Positions 1 to 11,125 of a stretch of 64,000 bases of DNA are shown here, piece by piece (the first letter of the stretch is position 1; each line of letters opens with the position of its first letter). A model generated the notes under the pieces. The model searched no databases and was not told the origin of the DNA. It was given only the letters and a program-made list of their open reading frames with translations. The stretch comes from Hyperoodon ampullatus (lineage: Eukaryota > Chordata > Mammalia > Artiodactyla > Ziphiidae). The stretch is taken from positions 2,170,001-2,234,000 of the forward strand of contig OX457072.1 in the NCBI GenBank assembly GCA_949752795.1, given 5' to 3'. Both the position numbers and the translations under genes were made by a program.

Positions 1-599
1 TAGTAAGACGACCAGTAAGGATGTAGTTAGCAAACAGGACCAAGTGCTGTTCTTGTGGGTAAGTGATTCAACAGCAAATCGGCTGACAGCTCAGTGTCTT
101 CCTGGGGTTCTCCACCTTCAGACCATTTCTGATTACGCCTGCATTTAGTACTTCTCGTGCATAATTTACTTCTGGTGAGTGTGTGCCTTCCTACTGACGT
201 GTAATCCACAAAGTCTGGGCGCAGGCCCGTGGTGTTCCCTGCTGCTCTCCAGCACCCAGTACAGGGTCTCCTGCAAGACTGGTCCTCTGTAGTTGTTGAA
301 TGGCTGATATAATTTTAAATGATACCATCATCCAGAATTATTTAGAGATTTGTTTAGACTTTGATTAATCTAGATGCCCACAAAACAATTTATTCCTAGA
401 GCTCTTGGTCCAGTGTTGCAGCGAGTGTGGTCCCGGCAACAGGAAAGTAACACTTGCTGCAATAATTTAATTCTTCACACCAGGTTGCTTCAGTTTTAAT
501 ATTAAGCAGGAAATAGCCAGAGTGCATACTTCATGAATACAGAATCCTGTGTAGGCAGGAGCCTTGTAATATCGGAAATGCTCTGTTATTTGCACGCAG
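1..599. other. Mostly single-copy DNA with a weak L2 3' fragment
   Basis: No exon-like reading frame is visible. About 200-310 (+) resembles the L2 3' end: a run similar to the 'cagcacccagcacaggg' segment is followed by 'gttgttgaatggctga', like the L2 terminal 'ttgttgaatgaatga'. The L2 call is from remembered consensus and is weak. The rest shows no recognised repeat. Confidence 0.4.
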
Positions 600-1054
600 A
601 AGGCTGTCGACTGAAAAAAAACGCACAAAGTGAGAGTTGTGAGTTAAGTTTTATTTGGGGGAAGATCAAGACTATAGCCCGGGAGACAGCTTTTCAGATA
701 GCTCTGAGAAACTTCCCCGAAGAGGTAGGGGACGGTCAGTGCTATACAGGATTTTAGTGAAGGGGGTGCACACACGTTTTGGCAGAGGCTGGCTGCTAGT
801 CACGAGGAGCAGATGTCACTGTTTATGCTTTTAGTGCTTTTCTAGGTACGAGGAGATGCAAGAATTGGGCTCATAAAATCTTCTGAGAATATCTGTCTGA
901 AAGCCTGTTCCGCCAGTTCTTCCCGGAGCACAGAGCGCCTCATTCCTGATCTCCACCCTGAGCTCCTTTCAGGGGTGCTGAAGGTCAGCGGCTGCAGCGG
1001 CTCATGATTTAATCCTTGTGAAGGTAGATGGCGAGTGCCAGTGTGTAGTTGGCA
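600..1054 (-). mobile_element. ERV long terminal repeat, copy 1 (solo, antisense)
   Basis: An LTR-like unit read on the minus strand. Its reverse complement contains an 'aaataaaacttaactc' poly(A)-signal region, and its plus strand has the block 'gcccgggagacagc'. The plus strand also has 'ctgagctcctttcagggg' and 'gcaagaattgggctcataa'. These blocks recur at 11805-12324, and in part at 12429-12665 and 18185-18480, so it is a dispersed family within this window. It resembles an LTR family I know from ruminant genomes (BTLTR type); the exact name is not verified. No internal retroviral sequence flanks it. Confidence 0.7.
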
Positions 1055-1944
1055 GGGCATTCAGCAAATGCTTATTAAACTAAACCAAATTCAGAATACA
1101 AACTACTGTCACCCCCCTGGAGTTCACATTTCCCAAAGTCATGGCAAGAGTTGTTGCATGTTCTCTTCAGCCTCAGGATTGGAGGTCTTCGTGTGTTGCC
1201 CAGATTAACCTTAGATCACCTAGTTATTTGCAAACACCTCTGTTGCATAAGGGGCCTTGGTTGTGGTTTATAGTGAGTGCCAAGTCTGGTCTGAGGCCTG
1301 AAAGAATTTCTTTGTATCTTTCATTTGACCTGCAATGTCTGGGGAAAATCCAGGACTAAATCCTACTAAATATGGAACTGTTTTGTTCTGCAACTAAATT
1401 TCCTTGTACTATTTTCAGTACAGTTACAAGTCCATCGCCTCCTTCCCCGCCCCACAAAAACATAAAAATAAATATCTCCTCTCTAATAAAAGAGAATTAG
1501 TTGCACTGTACTTACTTTTCTGTTTGGAAAACAAGGGCCACACAACGGCATTTCCTTACTGATACTAAGAAACATAAATTTGGTTTTTTGGGAAGATGGT
1601 AATATTTCTAGACTAGGACTAGAATTTGAAAATGAAGGAGAAAACTTCAGACCCTACATTCCAGAGAAGTGATATCTATATAATTTACAAATCGAGGAAA
1701 TACAAAGCAGTCTCAGAGCTGACAGATGAAAGGGAATCTTTTAACTTCGTGACAACCTTTGTTTATAGCCATTAGCACTTTGTTTTATTCCAAGGTGTCT
1801 CCTTGGTGTTGCGTCCCACTGTGATCACTTAAGATTACTGAGAAACATTAAAGTACTGAGAAACATTAAAGTCAAAATTAAGGACTTCTCTATGACAACA
1901 TAAAAGTAGCTATCCTCTAGAAGAAAAGTGAAACAGACTTTAAG
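1055..1944. other. Single-copy A+T-rich DNA, no gene seen
   Basis: No recognised repeat and no convincing exon. It contains one short direct tandem duplication at 1837-1872, listed separately. Confidence 0.5.
1837..1872. repeat. 18-bp tandem duplication
   Basis: The unit 'actgagaaacattaaagt' occurs twice head to tail with no mismatch, which points to a fairly recent slippage or duplication event. Confidence 0.9.
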
Positions 1945-2400
1945 TCAGTGGTTCTCAAAATGTGGTCTTGATCTCGGGTGGCCTCAGCCTGCAGCGGCTT
2001 GAAGCATGGTTTCAGTTCCTGGCCAGTGACTGAGGTCGGGTCACGGCAGTGAGAGCCCCGAATCCCAGCCACTAGACCAAAGGTCAGTGACAAGGCCCTG
2101 GCCCTACAGCTTTGCAGAAAAAGAATTCCCACAAAGACGGAAAGTAGTAAACAAGTAAGGTATTTATTAGGAGAAAAAAAAGAGTACAGTACGTGTGGAG
2201 AGACACACGGGCGGACTCAGAGAGAGAGTCGTGCCCTCGTGAATCAGTGAATCACTTTTATGGGGCATTTCTTCCTGGTTTCCTGGCTCAGAGGCATCAA
2301 ATCATAAGGGAACTCAACAGAAGTGCAAATCCAAGGGGCCCAACCCCAATTTAACAAGTCCTCTGGGCGATTCTGATCAGTGCTAAAAGTCTGAAAAATA
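1945..2400 (+). mobile_element. MER5-like DNA transposon relic, split by an LTR
   Basis: The left piece (1945-1967) reads 'cagtggttctcaaaatgtgg', the typical MER5 terminus. The right piece (2291-2400) contains 'aacaagtcctctgggcgatt' and ends with a 'gctaaaagtctgaaaa' tail like the opposite terminus. The two parts fit one small non-autonomous hAT element whose middle is occupied by the LTR at 1969-2290. The assignment is by remembered consensus. Confidence 0.65.
1969..2290 (-). mobile_element. LTR with a tRNA-Glu-like segment, nested in MER5
   Basis: Read on the minus strand, this roughly 320-bp unit begins TGAGCC and ends AGATCA. It has a TATA-like 'cccataaaag', a pyrimidine-rich stretch, and the poly(A) signal AATAAA followed by 'taccttac'. 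Downstream, at 2038-2082, lies 'ggtctagtggctgggattcg', which matches the 5' half of tRNA-Glu including the A box. The B box is not preserved. Termini were chosen by TG...CA logic, and I could not find a clean target duplication. Confidence 0.6.
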
Positions 2401-3103
2401 GACTTTTTCAGTACATCTTTTTTCTAAAGTACATATAGTTCATAGATATGAAACTGGGTGGAAAACAGGCTTGCTTTGGTGAAAATACTCCATTCCTGGT
2501 ATTCCCAGTGGCTATAAATCATCTCCTAGTAAGGAAATTGTACTCATTGTTCATGGACCTTCACCAGTGTTTCTTCCTTTATAGGCCTTTCTCAATCCTT
2601 TGAGCCGCAATATTATGTTGTTTTGTTGATATTTTTCACATTCAAAGATGCTATTCATGATGATGGGTGTGAACGGAAAGACTGCTCAAGCAACCCTTCC
2701 CATGTGGGAAAATCACCTGGAATTGTGCACCACTTCTGCTTCTGTGGGCCTGAGCCTTTAGTGAGTCTTCTTTATTTTTTTTCCCTCTGAACTACCCACC
2801 CAGAATGCCACGTTGATCTGCAGACTCCATTAGTTTCCCAGCATTTCAAAGCTATACTGTATTTTCTGAAACTTCTTAATATGTTAAAAACAAACAACAA
2901 CAAAAAAACTATGACAAAGTTTATGTAAAAGTTATTTTATAGTAAGAGTCTTCAAAAACCAACCTGGAACAGCAAAGAATTCAATTCTTCTGAGACCAAG
3001 CAACGATGTAAAAACACACACCTTGCTGTGTCTACCCACCTCCCTCCACCGGAAGTATTTGCAGCAAAACACTGAAAAGCAGAAAAGTTGCTTTTAGTTT
3101 CTC
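2401..3103. other. Single-copy DNA, no gene seen
   Basis: No recognised repeat. Short A-rich runs occur near 2890-2912. No plausible exon or regulatory motif stands out. Confidence 0.45.
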
Positions 3104-3147
3104 AAATTCAGTAACCAAAAAAAAATAAAAATAAAAAATTCAGTAAC
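3104..3147 (+). repeat. A-rich tail flanked by a 12-bp direct repeat (tail-only retroinsertion)
   Basis: The sequence 'aaattcagtaac' occurs at 3104-3115 and again at 3136-3147. Between the copies lies only an A-rich run ending 'ataaaaataaaaa'. This is what L1-type target-primed insertion leaves when essentially only a poly(A) tail is copied: a target-site duplication and a tail with no element body. Confidence 0.75.
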
Positions 3148-3827
3148 TACTGAAATCTAAGTAATAAAGGAATTGTATGTGCAATTAAAAATAAAATTAT
3201 ACTTTCCCAAAGTCACTTGACCCTATTCTTTGAGTGGATACTTCCAAAATTTCTGCTCTATTTAACATTAAGAATGAAACCTGTTTGTGCAGACTATATT
3301 CAATTAGAAATGACTTTTAATTGGAAATTTAATCTCTAATAATATTAAGCCATAATATACATCTATTTGTGTTACCCTGTTTTTATATATAGATCCCTTT
3401 TATTCTGACAATACATAAAAATACCAAAGACATTTAAATGACTATTTCAGGCCTCATTTCTCACTTTTTCAGGATTTACTTGAAAATAACTTACCTGATA
3501 ATGGACTACTGATTCCTGCATCAACTCTTTTTCTCTTTTCTGTTGGCTTAGAAGTCTTTATACTCAAAAGAAGCTATGCAGACAGCCCCTTTGATCACCT
3601 AAATTGAGAAGTCTTAAGGTTACTTATCTTGTTGCATTTGCCTAAGACTCTATTTGTATACTATGTAATATTAAATTGACCAGATGGTTTTCAAAGTGAT
3701 GTATAATATCCATTTTATTAATAAGTAAATTGATAGAGATTCAGTGAAAATAAGAATAAGAAAAAAAAAAAAAAGGACAAGGGCCAGCCATGTGAAAGAG
3801 AAAATTTCATTTATAAAAAGATTTGAG
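3148..3827. other. A+T-rich single-copy DNA, no gene seen
   Basis: No recognised repeat, exon or strong motif. It runs up to the left target-site duplication of the next SINE. Confidence 0.45.
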
Positions 3828-4036
3828 GGCTTCCCTGGTGGCGCAGTGGTTGAAAGTCCGCCTGCCGATGCAGGGGACACAGGTTCGTGCCCCGGTCCGG
3901 GAGGATCCCGCGTGCCGCGGAGCGGCTGGGCCCGTGGGCCATGGCCACTGACCCTGTGCGTCCGGAGCCTGTGCTCCGCAACGGGAGATGCCACAACAGT
4001 AAGAGGCCCGCGTACCGGAAAAAAAAAAAAAAAAAA
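3828..4036 (+). mobile_element. Short CHR SINE (cetacean tRNA-Glu SINE), copy S1
   Basis: It starts 'ggcttccctggtggcgcag' with a pol III A-box-like 'tggcgcagtgg' and a B-box-like 'ggttcgtgccc', continues to 'gaggcccgcgtaccgg', and ends in a long A tract. The flanking duplication 'aaaagatttgag' lies directly before (ending 3827) and after the tail (ending 4049). The near-perfect duplication and long tail suggest a rather young insertion. Confidence 0.95.
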
Positions 4037-4190
4037 AAAAAGATTTGAGAGATTGCTGTATTTATGTTCATATGTTTTTATCTCATATGATAAACGTTGG
4101 GTCTAAAATGTTGATGAATTTGATAGTTTATTACTATATACACTTAAATAGATGAAACAACTATTTTGAAGTGATGACATAACTTTAATT

Positions 4191-4218
4191 GCTTCGTCCT
4201 AAACGCTTCGTCCTAAAC
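4191..4218. repeat. 14-bp tandem duplication
   Basis: 'gcttcgtcctaaac' is present twice in direct succession immediately upstream of a SINE. Confidence 0.9.
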
Positions 4219-4226
4219 AATTGAAG

Positions 4227-4574
4227 GGCTTCCCTGGTGGCGCAGTGGTTAAGAATCCACCTGCCAATGCAGAGGACACGGGTTCGAGCCCTGGTCCGGG
4301 AAGATCCCACATGCCGCGGAGCAACTAAGCTCGTGCACCACAACCACTGAGCCTGCGCTCTAGAGCCCGCGAGCCACAACTACTGAGCCCACAGGCCACA
4401 ACTACTGAAGCCCACGTGCCTAGAGCCTGTGCTCTGCAACAAGAGAAGCCACCACAATGAGAAGCCCGCGCACCACAACGAAGACAAGCCCCTTCTCGCC
4501 ACAACTGGAGAAAGCCCGCGCGCAGCAACGAAGACCCAACGCAGCCAAAACTAAAATAAATTAAATAATTTTTT
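4227..4574 (+). mobile_element. Long CHR SINE, copy L1
   Basis: It has the tRNA-Glu-like head 'ggcttccctggtggcgcag' and B-box 'ggttcgagccc'. A long body contains variable units of 'ccacaactactgagcc', and it ends 'caacgcagccaaaactaa' with an A/T-rich tail. A short 'aattgaa' repeat flanks it (4219-4225 and 4575-4581). Confidence 0.95.
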
Positions 4575-4581
4575 AATTGAA

Positions 4582-5217
4582 ATAATTGTTTAATGATTGT
4601 ATAGATCTTTGCCTATTTTTTCTCTTACCCTGGAACCTGCGTTCCCTCCACATGTCAGATTTCGCCCCCTCTCTGACAGATTAAAAGTACAAAAAATCAT
4701 TTCCCTAAGACAAATATTTACATTTTATCTTTGTTTCAAATTTTGCAAAACAGGCTTCTTTCTAAAATTCAAATATGATTATGTGGTTTCCTTTTTCATT
4801 AGAATAACAGCTTAGGGAAGAAATTGCCCTAATAAGCTAACTATATATCATAGGTTTATATATTTTAAGCTACTAACATAATAGATATAATGAAGATATT
4901 TTTATTGACAAAAATAGCATTTAAGATACTCTATTTCCATGAAAACTTTCAGCCTCTTCCTCTCATCCTTTCTCCACGTCTTCACCATCTTTTCTACTGT
5001 GGGCATTCAGGCACTAGTAAATGGAAAGAGGAAGTTATTCCATTTTCAGAGATCATTAACATTTAAGAGAAGAGAAATCTAACCATCTGGCATCTGGATT
5101 CAGATCCACCTTTAGATTTTTTTTTTTTTCCTATCAAAGCTTATTCCAGAGAGCTGCCTATGGACAAACTTCTATTATAAACTTGAAAAGTAATGGCATG
5201 TAACCTTCAAATTTGAT
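4582..5217. other. A+T-rich single-copy DNA, no gene seen
   Basis: No recognised repeat or exon. Confidence 0.45.
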
Positions 5218-5225
5218 AAGATTAG

Positions 5226-5353
5226 GTTTTTTGTTTGTTTGTTTTGGGGCCACGCCCACTTCTTGTGGGTCTTAGTTCCCTGAACAGGGATTGAACCCCA
5301 GCCCTGGCAGTGAAAGCGCAGAGTCCTAACCACTGGACCACCGGGAAATTCCC
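5226..5353 (-). mobile_element. Older tRNA-Glu SINE, copy A1
   Basis: Plus-strand order is a T/G-rich tail, a 'gggtcttagttccctgaaca' segment, then 'cctaaccactggaccaccgg', which is the reverse complement of the SINE head. The flanking direct repeat 'aagattag' lies at 5218-5225 and 5354-5361. This is a different, older subfamily from the short and long CHR forms. Confidence 0.85.
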
Positions 5354-5814
5354 AAGATTAGTCTTTTATGAATGAATGGCTGAGAAGGAGAAAAACACTG
5401 GAAGTGTACCCATTTTCATACTTCCTATTCCTTGGTACTGTGAGAATTACATTCTATAAAATATATATATATTACATTTGTGCTAAGAAGGAGGGGGGGT
5501 GGCGGGGAGGAAAGGAAAAGCCTCCCACTCTCCATTTAGTAAAATTCATAGAGGCCAAATTAATTGATTCTTCTAATCTTTTTGAATTATCATTCCCATA
5601 TTATCTTATTTTTAACGGCTCTTACAGCTGTGTTCACATTTAATTTATGGTGTTGACAGGCCTCTCCACATAGATTGTGAGAAGCTTAGAAGAGGCCTAG
5701 GGCCTAGCACAGTGGCCCGCGGGAGGGGCTCTACCAAAAAAGCATCAGTAGAATGTTCATAGTCTATAAACCTCTGCAGGAGAGAGACAAACAGTCTGGT
5801 TAAGTGATGCACTC
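5354..5814. other. Single-copy DNA with a possible plus-strand L2 fragment
   Basis: A G-rich run sits near 5489-5512. About 5660-5760 (+) has an L2-3'-end-like order: 'agattgtgagaagctt' followed by 'ggcctagcacagtggc'. Nothing else is recognised. Confidence 0.35.
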
Positions 5815-5960
5815 GTTCATTCAACAAGTGTTTATTAGGATGTGAGCTCTGCTGGGCAAGGAGATACAGCAGGTAATAGTTGGAAAAGGCCCTGCCTTCT
5901 TAGAGCTCATATTTTAGTGCAGCTGTACATAAACAGATAGAGGAAATTATGGGACAATAG
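5815..5960 (-). mobile_element. L2 LINE fragment (3' end, antisense)
   Basis: The plus strand reads 'cattcaacaagtgtttatta', then 'gctgggcaaggagatacagc', then 'ccctgccttcttagagctca'. This is the reverse complement of the L2 3' end, diverged but in consistent order. Confidence 0.75.
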
Positions 5961-6902
5961 TATAAAGAATTTCAGAGCTAACCATTACCTTAGAAGGCAT
6001 TTGGTCAGCTCTCGTGTTTTAACACATGGATTGAGTATTAACTGTAACTTTGCGATTACAGTAGATTTCATATTGATAGGACACTGGAAGTTCTTCCAGT
6101 AAAAGGAAATATAAAAATTATCAACAAAAAAGGAATTTCTTGTAGGAAAATAAGCATTTCTACTTCATTGTCTGCAGTAAATAGTGACTTCAACTCTAAA
6201 GTTAATGTTTTTTAATCTATAGAGATGCTTTTCCTTCACTAGGGATACTGCTTGTAAATTAGATGCATTGAAACTATAGATGTAATTTTTTTTAATTTAT
6301 ATGTAACTAAATTTTAAATTAATTTTTAAAGAATCTTAAAAATTTAATGAACATTTTCTGAGAAACTGTGATAGATGTTCAAGATATAAAGCAAAATGTG
6401 ACATCGTTGCTTTCTTAATAAACTTGTATTCAAATAATGCAAGGAAGAAAGTGACGCATGACATAACAAAAAGGGTAAAAATAAGATGCTATTGCTTCGT
6501 GGAAGTGCTCCATGACAGAAGTCAAATTTGAATCATGATCCAAAATTTAGATAGAATTTTTGCATTGAAAAGATGATGAAAATGGTCATTTTAGGAAAGG
6601 GAATAGCACAGAGTAACAGTGAAATAGGTCGTTCATGGTGCGCTTTCAAAGAGCAGAGATTAATCTCGTTTATCTAGAACACAGGGTACAAGGGGATAAC
6701 GGGACTAAGTCTGGCAGGTAAACGGCAACTGGGCTTGCGGTCTAGATTCATGAAGCAATGAGGAGCCACATTCGTCTTATTTATGTGCCGTTGACTCCAG
6801 TGCCTTATCTCAGAGCTAAAAACTATACTGTATGCAGCAATTGCTGTAAGAGTTTGCTATCATCTATCTGAAAGTTTGCCTCAGTGAGTCATGGTGTAAA
6901 TG

Positions 6903-6904
<2 letters not shown>
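5961..6904. other. A+T-rich single-copy DNA, no gene seen
   Basis: No recognised repeat or plausible exon. Confidence 0.45.
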
Positions 6905-6940
<36 letters not shown>

Positions 6941-6943
6941 GTG
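6905..6943. repeat. (GT)n microsatellite
   Basis: About 19 GT units with a single C interruption near the right end. It is a potential Z-DNA former and polymorphic marker. Confidence 0.97.
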
Positions 6944-8739
6944 GCACATGCTTAAGCTATGGCATCTGAATTCTGAGATGAAGATGATAAATTCTTTGGT
7001 CAATAAGCCTGTCTTTATTGATCAGATAACTGAACCATAGTAATGAGTCCAGGCACTGAAGTGATAACTAGTATTTATAGATTCTTCCTGCTCTAAGTGG
7101 GTTGATAATCTTGAACACAGTAATTAGGAGGAATTGACCAGAACCAACTGGCCTTCAAATAGAGTGTTTTTTTTTTAAATCCCGTTAAATGGAATAGTTT
7201 GCTAAAAATAATACTAAAAATAGGGGTTGTATCAACAAATTCGTTATTAGGGCAGAACAGAGAATTTAAATGAAAAATCCTAAAACAAAGCCTTGGCCTA
7301 AATAATCATCAACACCCTTCCTTTTGGCAAAAATGTGGTATAAATCAGAATGTGACTTAAAGTCTATGCTTTTTCAAGGAGATATTGACAGAGTCTGGTC
7401 CACCCCAAACACTCTGGAAGAGTGTTCGGTGTAGCCCAATTTGAAGGTCATGGTTAAGTGACAGAGGCAGTCCAAGAGCACAGGTGCTTGGATCACGCAG
7501 CTCCCCTGCCAGGACCAGCTATAAACCAGCACTTGAATGAGCAGCACATCAGCGCTCCTCCTCTGCCTGAGACACTGCCGTCTCGCTGCCTGACCCCTCT
7601 GTGGTCTCATCCCCACCTTCCCCACCAGCATTCCCTCTGCATCTCTACAATGTGTCCTGTTGGACCCAGGACTAGCACCACGTTCGAAAGAACTTATGAT
7701 AAGGGATTCACGCCAAGATGCTTCATATACAAAATCAGCTTGGTTTCCCTCCAGGAGTACTTTTACTTAGACAACTCTCTAAAAAATGTAGAATTCTTAC
7801 AAAGGAATTAACTAATGATGTATTAATCACAGAGGACTTTGGCCTCAGCGGTAAGCCTCCACTGAATGTTACAGGGGGAGGGCTTTCTGTCTTCTTAGCT
7901 TCCTTCAATTTCTAATTAAAAGGCTGAAATATGAAATACATCTCTGACACTAGTTTATATTTTTATTCTGCATCTGTTCCTTTTCCCTTGATCTGCTTGA
8001 GCAGGTAGGCAAGTCGTGTGGCTGCTTGCCTTGTGGGAGAGGTGAAGTTGGCAGGACAGAAAGCTGACTTTGTTAGCACAATTATGCCCCAAGGCCTCCC
8101 TCCCCAGATGGGAATGAAACAGATGACCCTGCGTCCAGTGAGCAGCAAAACAAAACAAAAACCTGTTTACCAAACCAGGGGCGAGACCTCAGAGAAAATG
8201 GATGCACAGTATAGCTGAAGAGGCCGGACTTTCAGACTTGGAGTTTCCGGTTGCACTACATTCTCTCACGCCCGTAGGGTAGGACGGACTCAGTAGGACC
8301 TCCAGAAGCAAGGTCTACACCAGGTGGGACAACGGGCATCTCAGCAGTAACTACTGTGAGTGGATAGCTCCAGGCCAGGACAACCTCCTCGAGGGTTTGA
8401 CCTCACACAAGAACCCCGGATGTTTAATCATTACGGACATAGGAGACCTGCAAGTATAATTCAAACGGAAATTTCTCATTGGTTCCATAGGTTACGAATT
8501 CACACTCAAAATTCATTTGACTAGGAGAAAATATTTGTATTGACTTAGGCTCTAAAATTGCACAGTCTGCTGTGGTTTTAACTGCATTCCAACATAGCAC
8601 TGGAGAATATTACTGGACAGCTGTCTGGCGGTCAGATATTCTCAGCCCACAGACTGAAGGTGACCATCCATCCTGGTCTCCTCGTGGCAGTCCCAGTTGA
8701 TGGCTGCTGTCCTGTCGTGGTTATTAACAGTGCGTCCCT
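6944..8739. other. Single-copy DNA, no gene seen
   Basis: No recognised mobile element. Short open frames (for example about 7458-7811) lack any recognisable domain and have no coding support. It includes a moderately G+C-rich stretch at 8220-8450 that I could not assign. Confidence 0.4.
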
Positions 8740-8990
8740 TTACTCTCAAGTGTGCAGGTTTGGATGATACACCGCATGGCTCCCTGATACAAAACTCTCA
8801 ACTACTGTCTGCACAGGCTAGATTCTGCCTCTGTAACAGCACAGAGTTGCAGTGGTTTCCCCCGACACAAGTTTATCAGGTGAACTCTAGGCCACTGTCC
8901 CCGTGGGTTGGCTCAGGGCTCCAGACCCCACCATATTAACATGTGCTTCCCACGACCTTTACAACGGGAAAAGAGAGCTCTTAAAGTGTC
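8740..8990 (-). repeat. Ancient LTR-like mammalian relic
   Basis: Order and wording such as 'ctgtaacagcacagagttgc', then a 'tttatcagg' segment, then 'ggttggctcagggctcc', then 'attaacatgtgcttccc' recall an old mammalian LTR-type repeat read in antisense. It is highly diverged and the family name is left open. Confidence 0.35.
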
Positions 8991-9293
8991 TCATGCCAGC
9001 AAATAAATGATCCAACTTGCTGGCCCGGACTATTCATACGGCTCAAACTATTGGCAAGGGCAGGGGTGGGTAATTTTCCCATTTTCCGAGAAGAAAAGAG
9101 CAGAATATGAGTGTGAAAACTCTCACTGCTAGCTATTCAAGCAAGAAGCCAAGGGGCCTATTTATTGTCGTGTTATGAAGCTGAAAAATGTACTCTCAAG
9201 TAGGCAGATGAGTTCTTTGCCACTTACCTCGTGCTTAACCACAGTGCTATTAAAAGTGACTCTCTGAGGTCCCTAGTCCCAGTTCTTAGAGTC
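8991..9293. other. Single-copy DNA, no gene seen
   Basis: No recognised element. Confidence 0.4.
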
Positions 9294-9309
9294 AAGATAA
9301 GAGGGTTTA

Positions 9310-9681
9310 GGGACTTCCTTGATGGCACAGTTGTTAAGAATCCTCCTGCCAACACAGGGGACACAGGTTCGAGTCCTGGTCCAGGAAGATCCCACATGCC
9401 GTGGAGCAACTAAGCCTGTGTGCCACAACTACTGAGCCTGCGCTCTAGAGCCCGCAAGCCACAACTACTGAGCCTGTGTGCCACAACTACTGAAGCCTGT
9501 GTGCCTGAAGCCCATGCTCCACAACAAGAGAAGCCACTGCAATGAGAAGCCCGCGCACCGCAATGAAGAGTAGCCCCTGCTCGTCGCAACTAGAGAAAGC
9601 CCACGCACAGCAACAAAGACCCAACGCAGCCAAAAATAAATAAATAAATGTATTTATTTATTAAAAATATATATTTAAAAA
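9310..9681 (+). mobile_element. Long CHR SINE, copy L2
   Basis: It has the head 'gggacttccttgatggcaca', B-box 'ggttcgagtcc', several 'ccacaactactgagcc' units, the end 'caacgcagccaaaaataaat' and an A/T-rich tail. A perfect 16-bp target-site duplication 'aagataagagggttta' lies at 9294-9309 and 9682-9697. Confidence 0.97.
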
Positions 9682-9697
9682 AAGATAAGAGGGTTTA

Positions 9698-10425
9698 AAG
9701 TTTTGTTTGTCACCAAACAAGAGAATCAACAGCAGACAAGAAAAAAATCCAAAATACGATTCAAGATCCTTTGAGTTTGAGAACATTACAAGTTAAAAAT
9801 AATAGTCATAAAACAAATGCACACTTCATAAATATATATGTATTGCCTAGCCCCTAATGTAACTAGTAGTCAGGAGGAAAAAAAAAAAACTAAGCTAATT
9901 CATACTTATGCATTAATGGTCATTAGCATTCCTGTTGAAGAAATTAACCATTTGTTTTGACTGTGGAGAGAAACTTTATGTTTCAATAGAAAACCATAGC
10001 ACACCCTTCTGGGTTATCAGATTCTAGTCCTAGTCACTGGCTTAGAGCTATTTTTCACCTCTTTATAACCTACATGGTATTGTTACCTACCTGTCAGTTG
10101 GACTGGATTCTGCTGCTGTGCATATTTTGTCCATCCTTACCAAGTTTTCAGTTCTTCACATTGGTTCATATTGTTTTTCTCCCCTCAGTGTGATCTTGGG
10201 AAGCTTGCCCAGGGGTCTGGTGGCTGTGGTCTAATGGTGCCAGAAGGTCACTACCTCAGCCCAGCTGTTACTAGGGCTCTGCAAATACTGCTCACCCCAG
10301 AAACACTTAGTGACCACTTAAGAAGAAATGTTTAACTTAGCGCTTCTTTGTTATAATCTACCATGTTCTCAAAATTATCCCTTGTTGTCATTTTGATTAA
10401 TTACAAACTTTTTGTTGTCATTTTT
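9698..10425. other. Single-copy A+T-rich DNA, no gene seen
   Basis: No recognised element. A 12-A run is present near 9878. Confidence 0.45.
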
Positions 10426-10430
10426 ATTCT

Positions 10431-10640
10431 TTTTTTTTTTTTTTTTGCGGTACGCGGGCCTCTCACTGCTGTGGCCTCTCCCGTTGCGGAGCACAGGCTC
10501 CGGACGCGCAGGCTCAGCGGCCATGGCTCACAGGCCCAGCTGCTCCGTGGCATGTGGGATCTTCCCGGACCGGGGCACGAACCCGCGTCCCCTGCATCGG
10601 CAGGCAGACTCCCAACCACTGCGCCACCAGGGAAGCCCAC
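10431..10640 (-). mobile_element. Short CHR SINE, copy S2
   Basis: A T tract is followed by 'gcggtacgcgggcctctcac', then 'cggggcacgaacc', then 'gcgccaccagggaagccc', the reverse complement of the short CHR unit. The flanking direct repeat is about 'attctttttt'. Confidence 0.95.
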
Positions 10641-10689
10641 CCCGATTCTTTTTTGCTTCACAGTTCTTCCTTCGGTTTATCTCTTTCCT

Positions 10690-11125
10690 CTCACTTTTTA
10701 CTTAAAAGCTGCAAGAAGAAACCGGGCATCAGCTTCAACATTCTTGAAAATCTCCTCAGCTACATAGTGACAAGGACTCTCTCCTTTGACCAGACTCTCT
10801 CCTCTGAGCTCTGGTTTTGACTAGGTCTTGCCCTTGGGCTCTGTCCTTGGCTTACTTTGTCCAATTTTAGCAAGAATCCTGCTGATTCAGTTTAGTGAAA
10901 AGCCCCGCCCTGATCAAATTCCTCATCCTCAAACTTCCCTAGCTGCCTTCAGCAGAAATCCTGTCCGGCCAGTTTAGCCAGAATCCCCCTACCACGGTGC
11001 CTCCTCTTGGTAATTTTCCATCCACAGACCGCCACCTGCTTCTCGGGGTACTTGTGCTTGTACTTGGCGTTAAGCTGAATCTCTTTGCTTCCTGCAAACC
11101 CCGTCGTAGTGGTCGCTGAATGAAG
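10690..11125 (-). repeat. Unassigned repeat-like block at the ERV cluster edge
   Basis: Phrases such as 'gccagtttagccagaatccc' and 'ttcctgcaaaccccgtcgta' look like an LTR or ERV-derived segment, but I cannot name the family. The block abuts the MaLR internal piece at 11126. It could equally be diverged ERV internal sequence. Confidence 0.3.

Noticed and set aside
2038..2082. tRNA-Glu gene on the minus strand
   Set aside because: Only the 5' half is similar; the B box and 3' acceptor are degenerate, and it lies inside an LTR-like unit.
3838..3895. tRNA gene (A-box and B-box present)
   Set aside because: The pol III boxes belong to the tRNA-Glu-derived head of CHR SINEs; the cloverleaf 3' half and CCA-side stem are not kept.
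10401..10661. Recurring peptide-like frames (AGLSLLWPLPLRSTGSG and its antisense) seen at eight places
   Set aside because: They look like a conserved protein family, but each lies wholly in a short CHR SINE copy. The similarity is repeat homology, not coding conservation.
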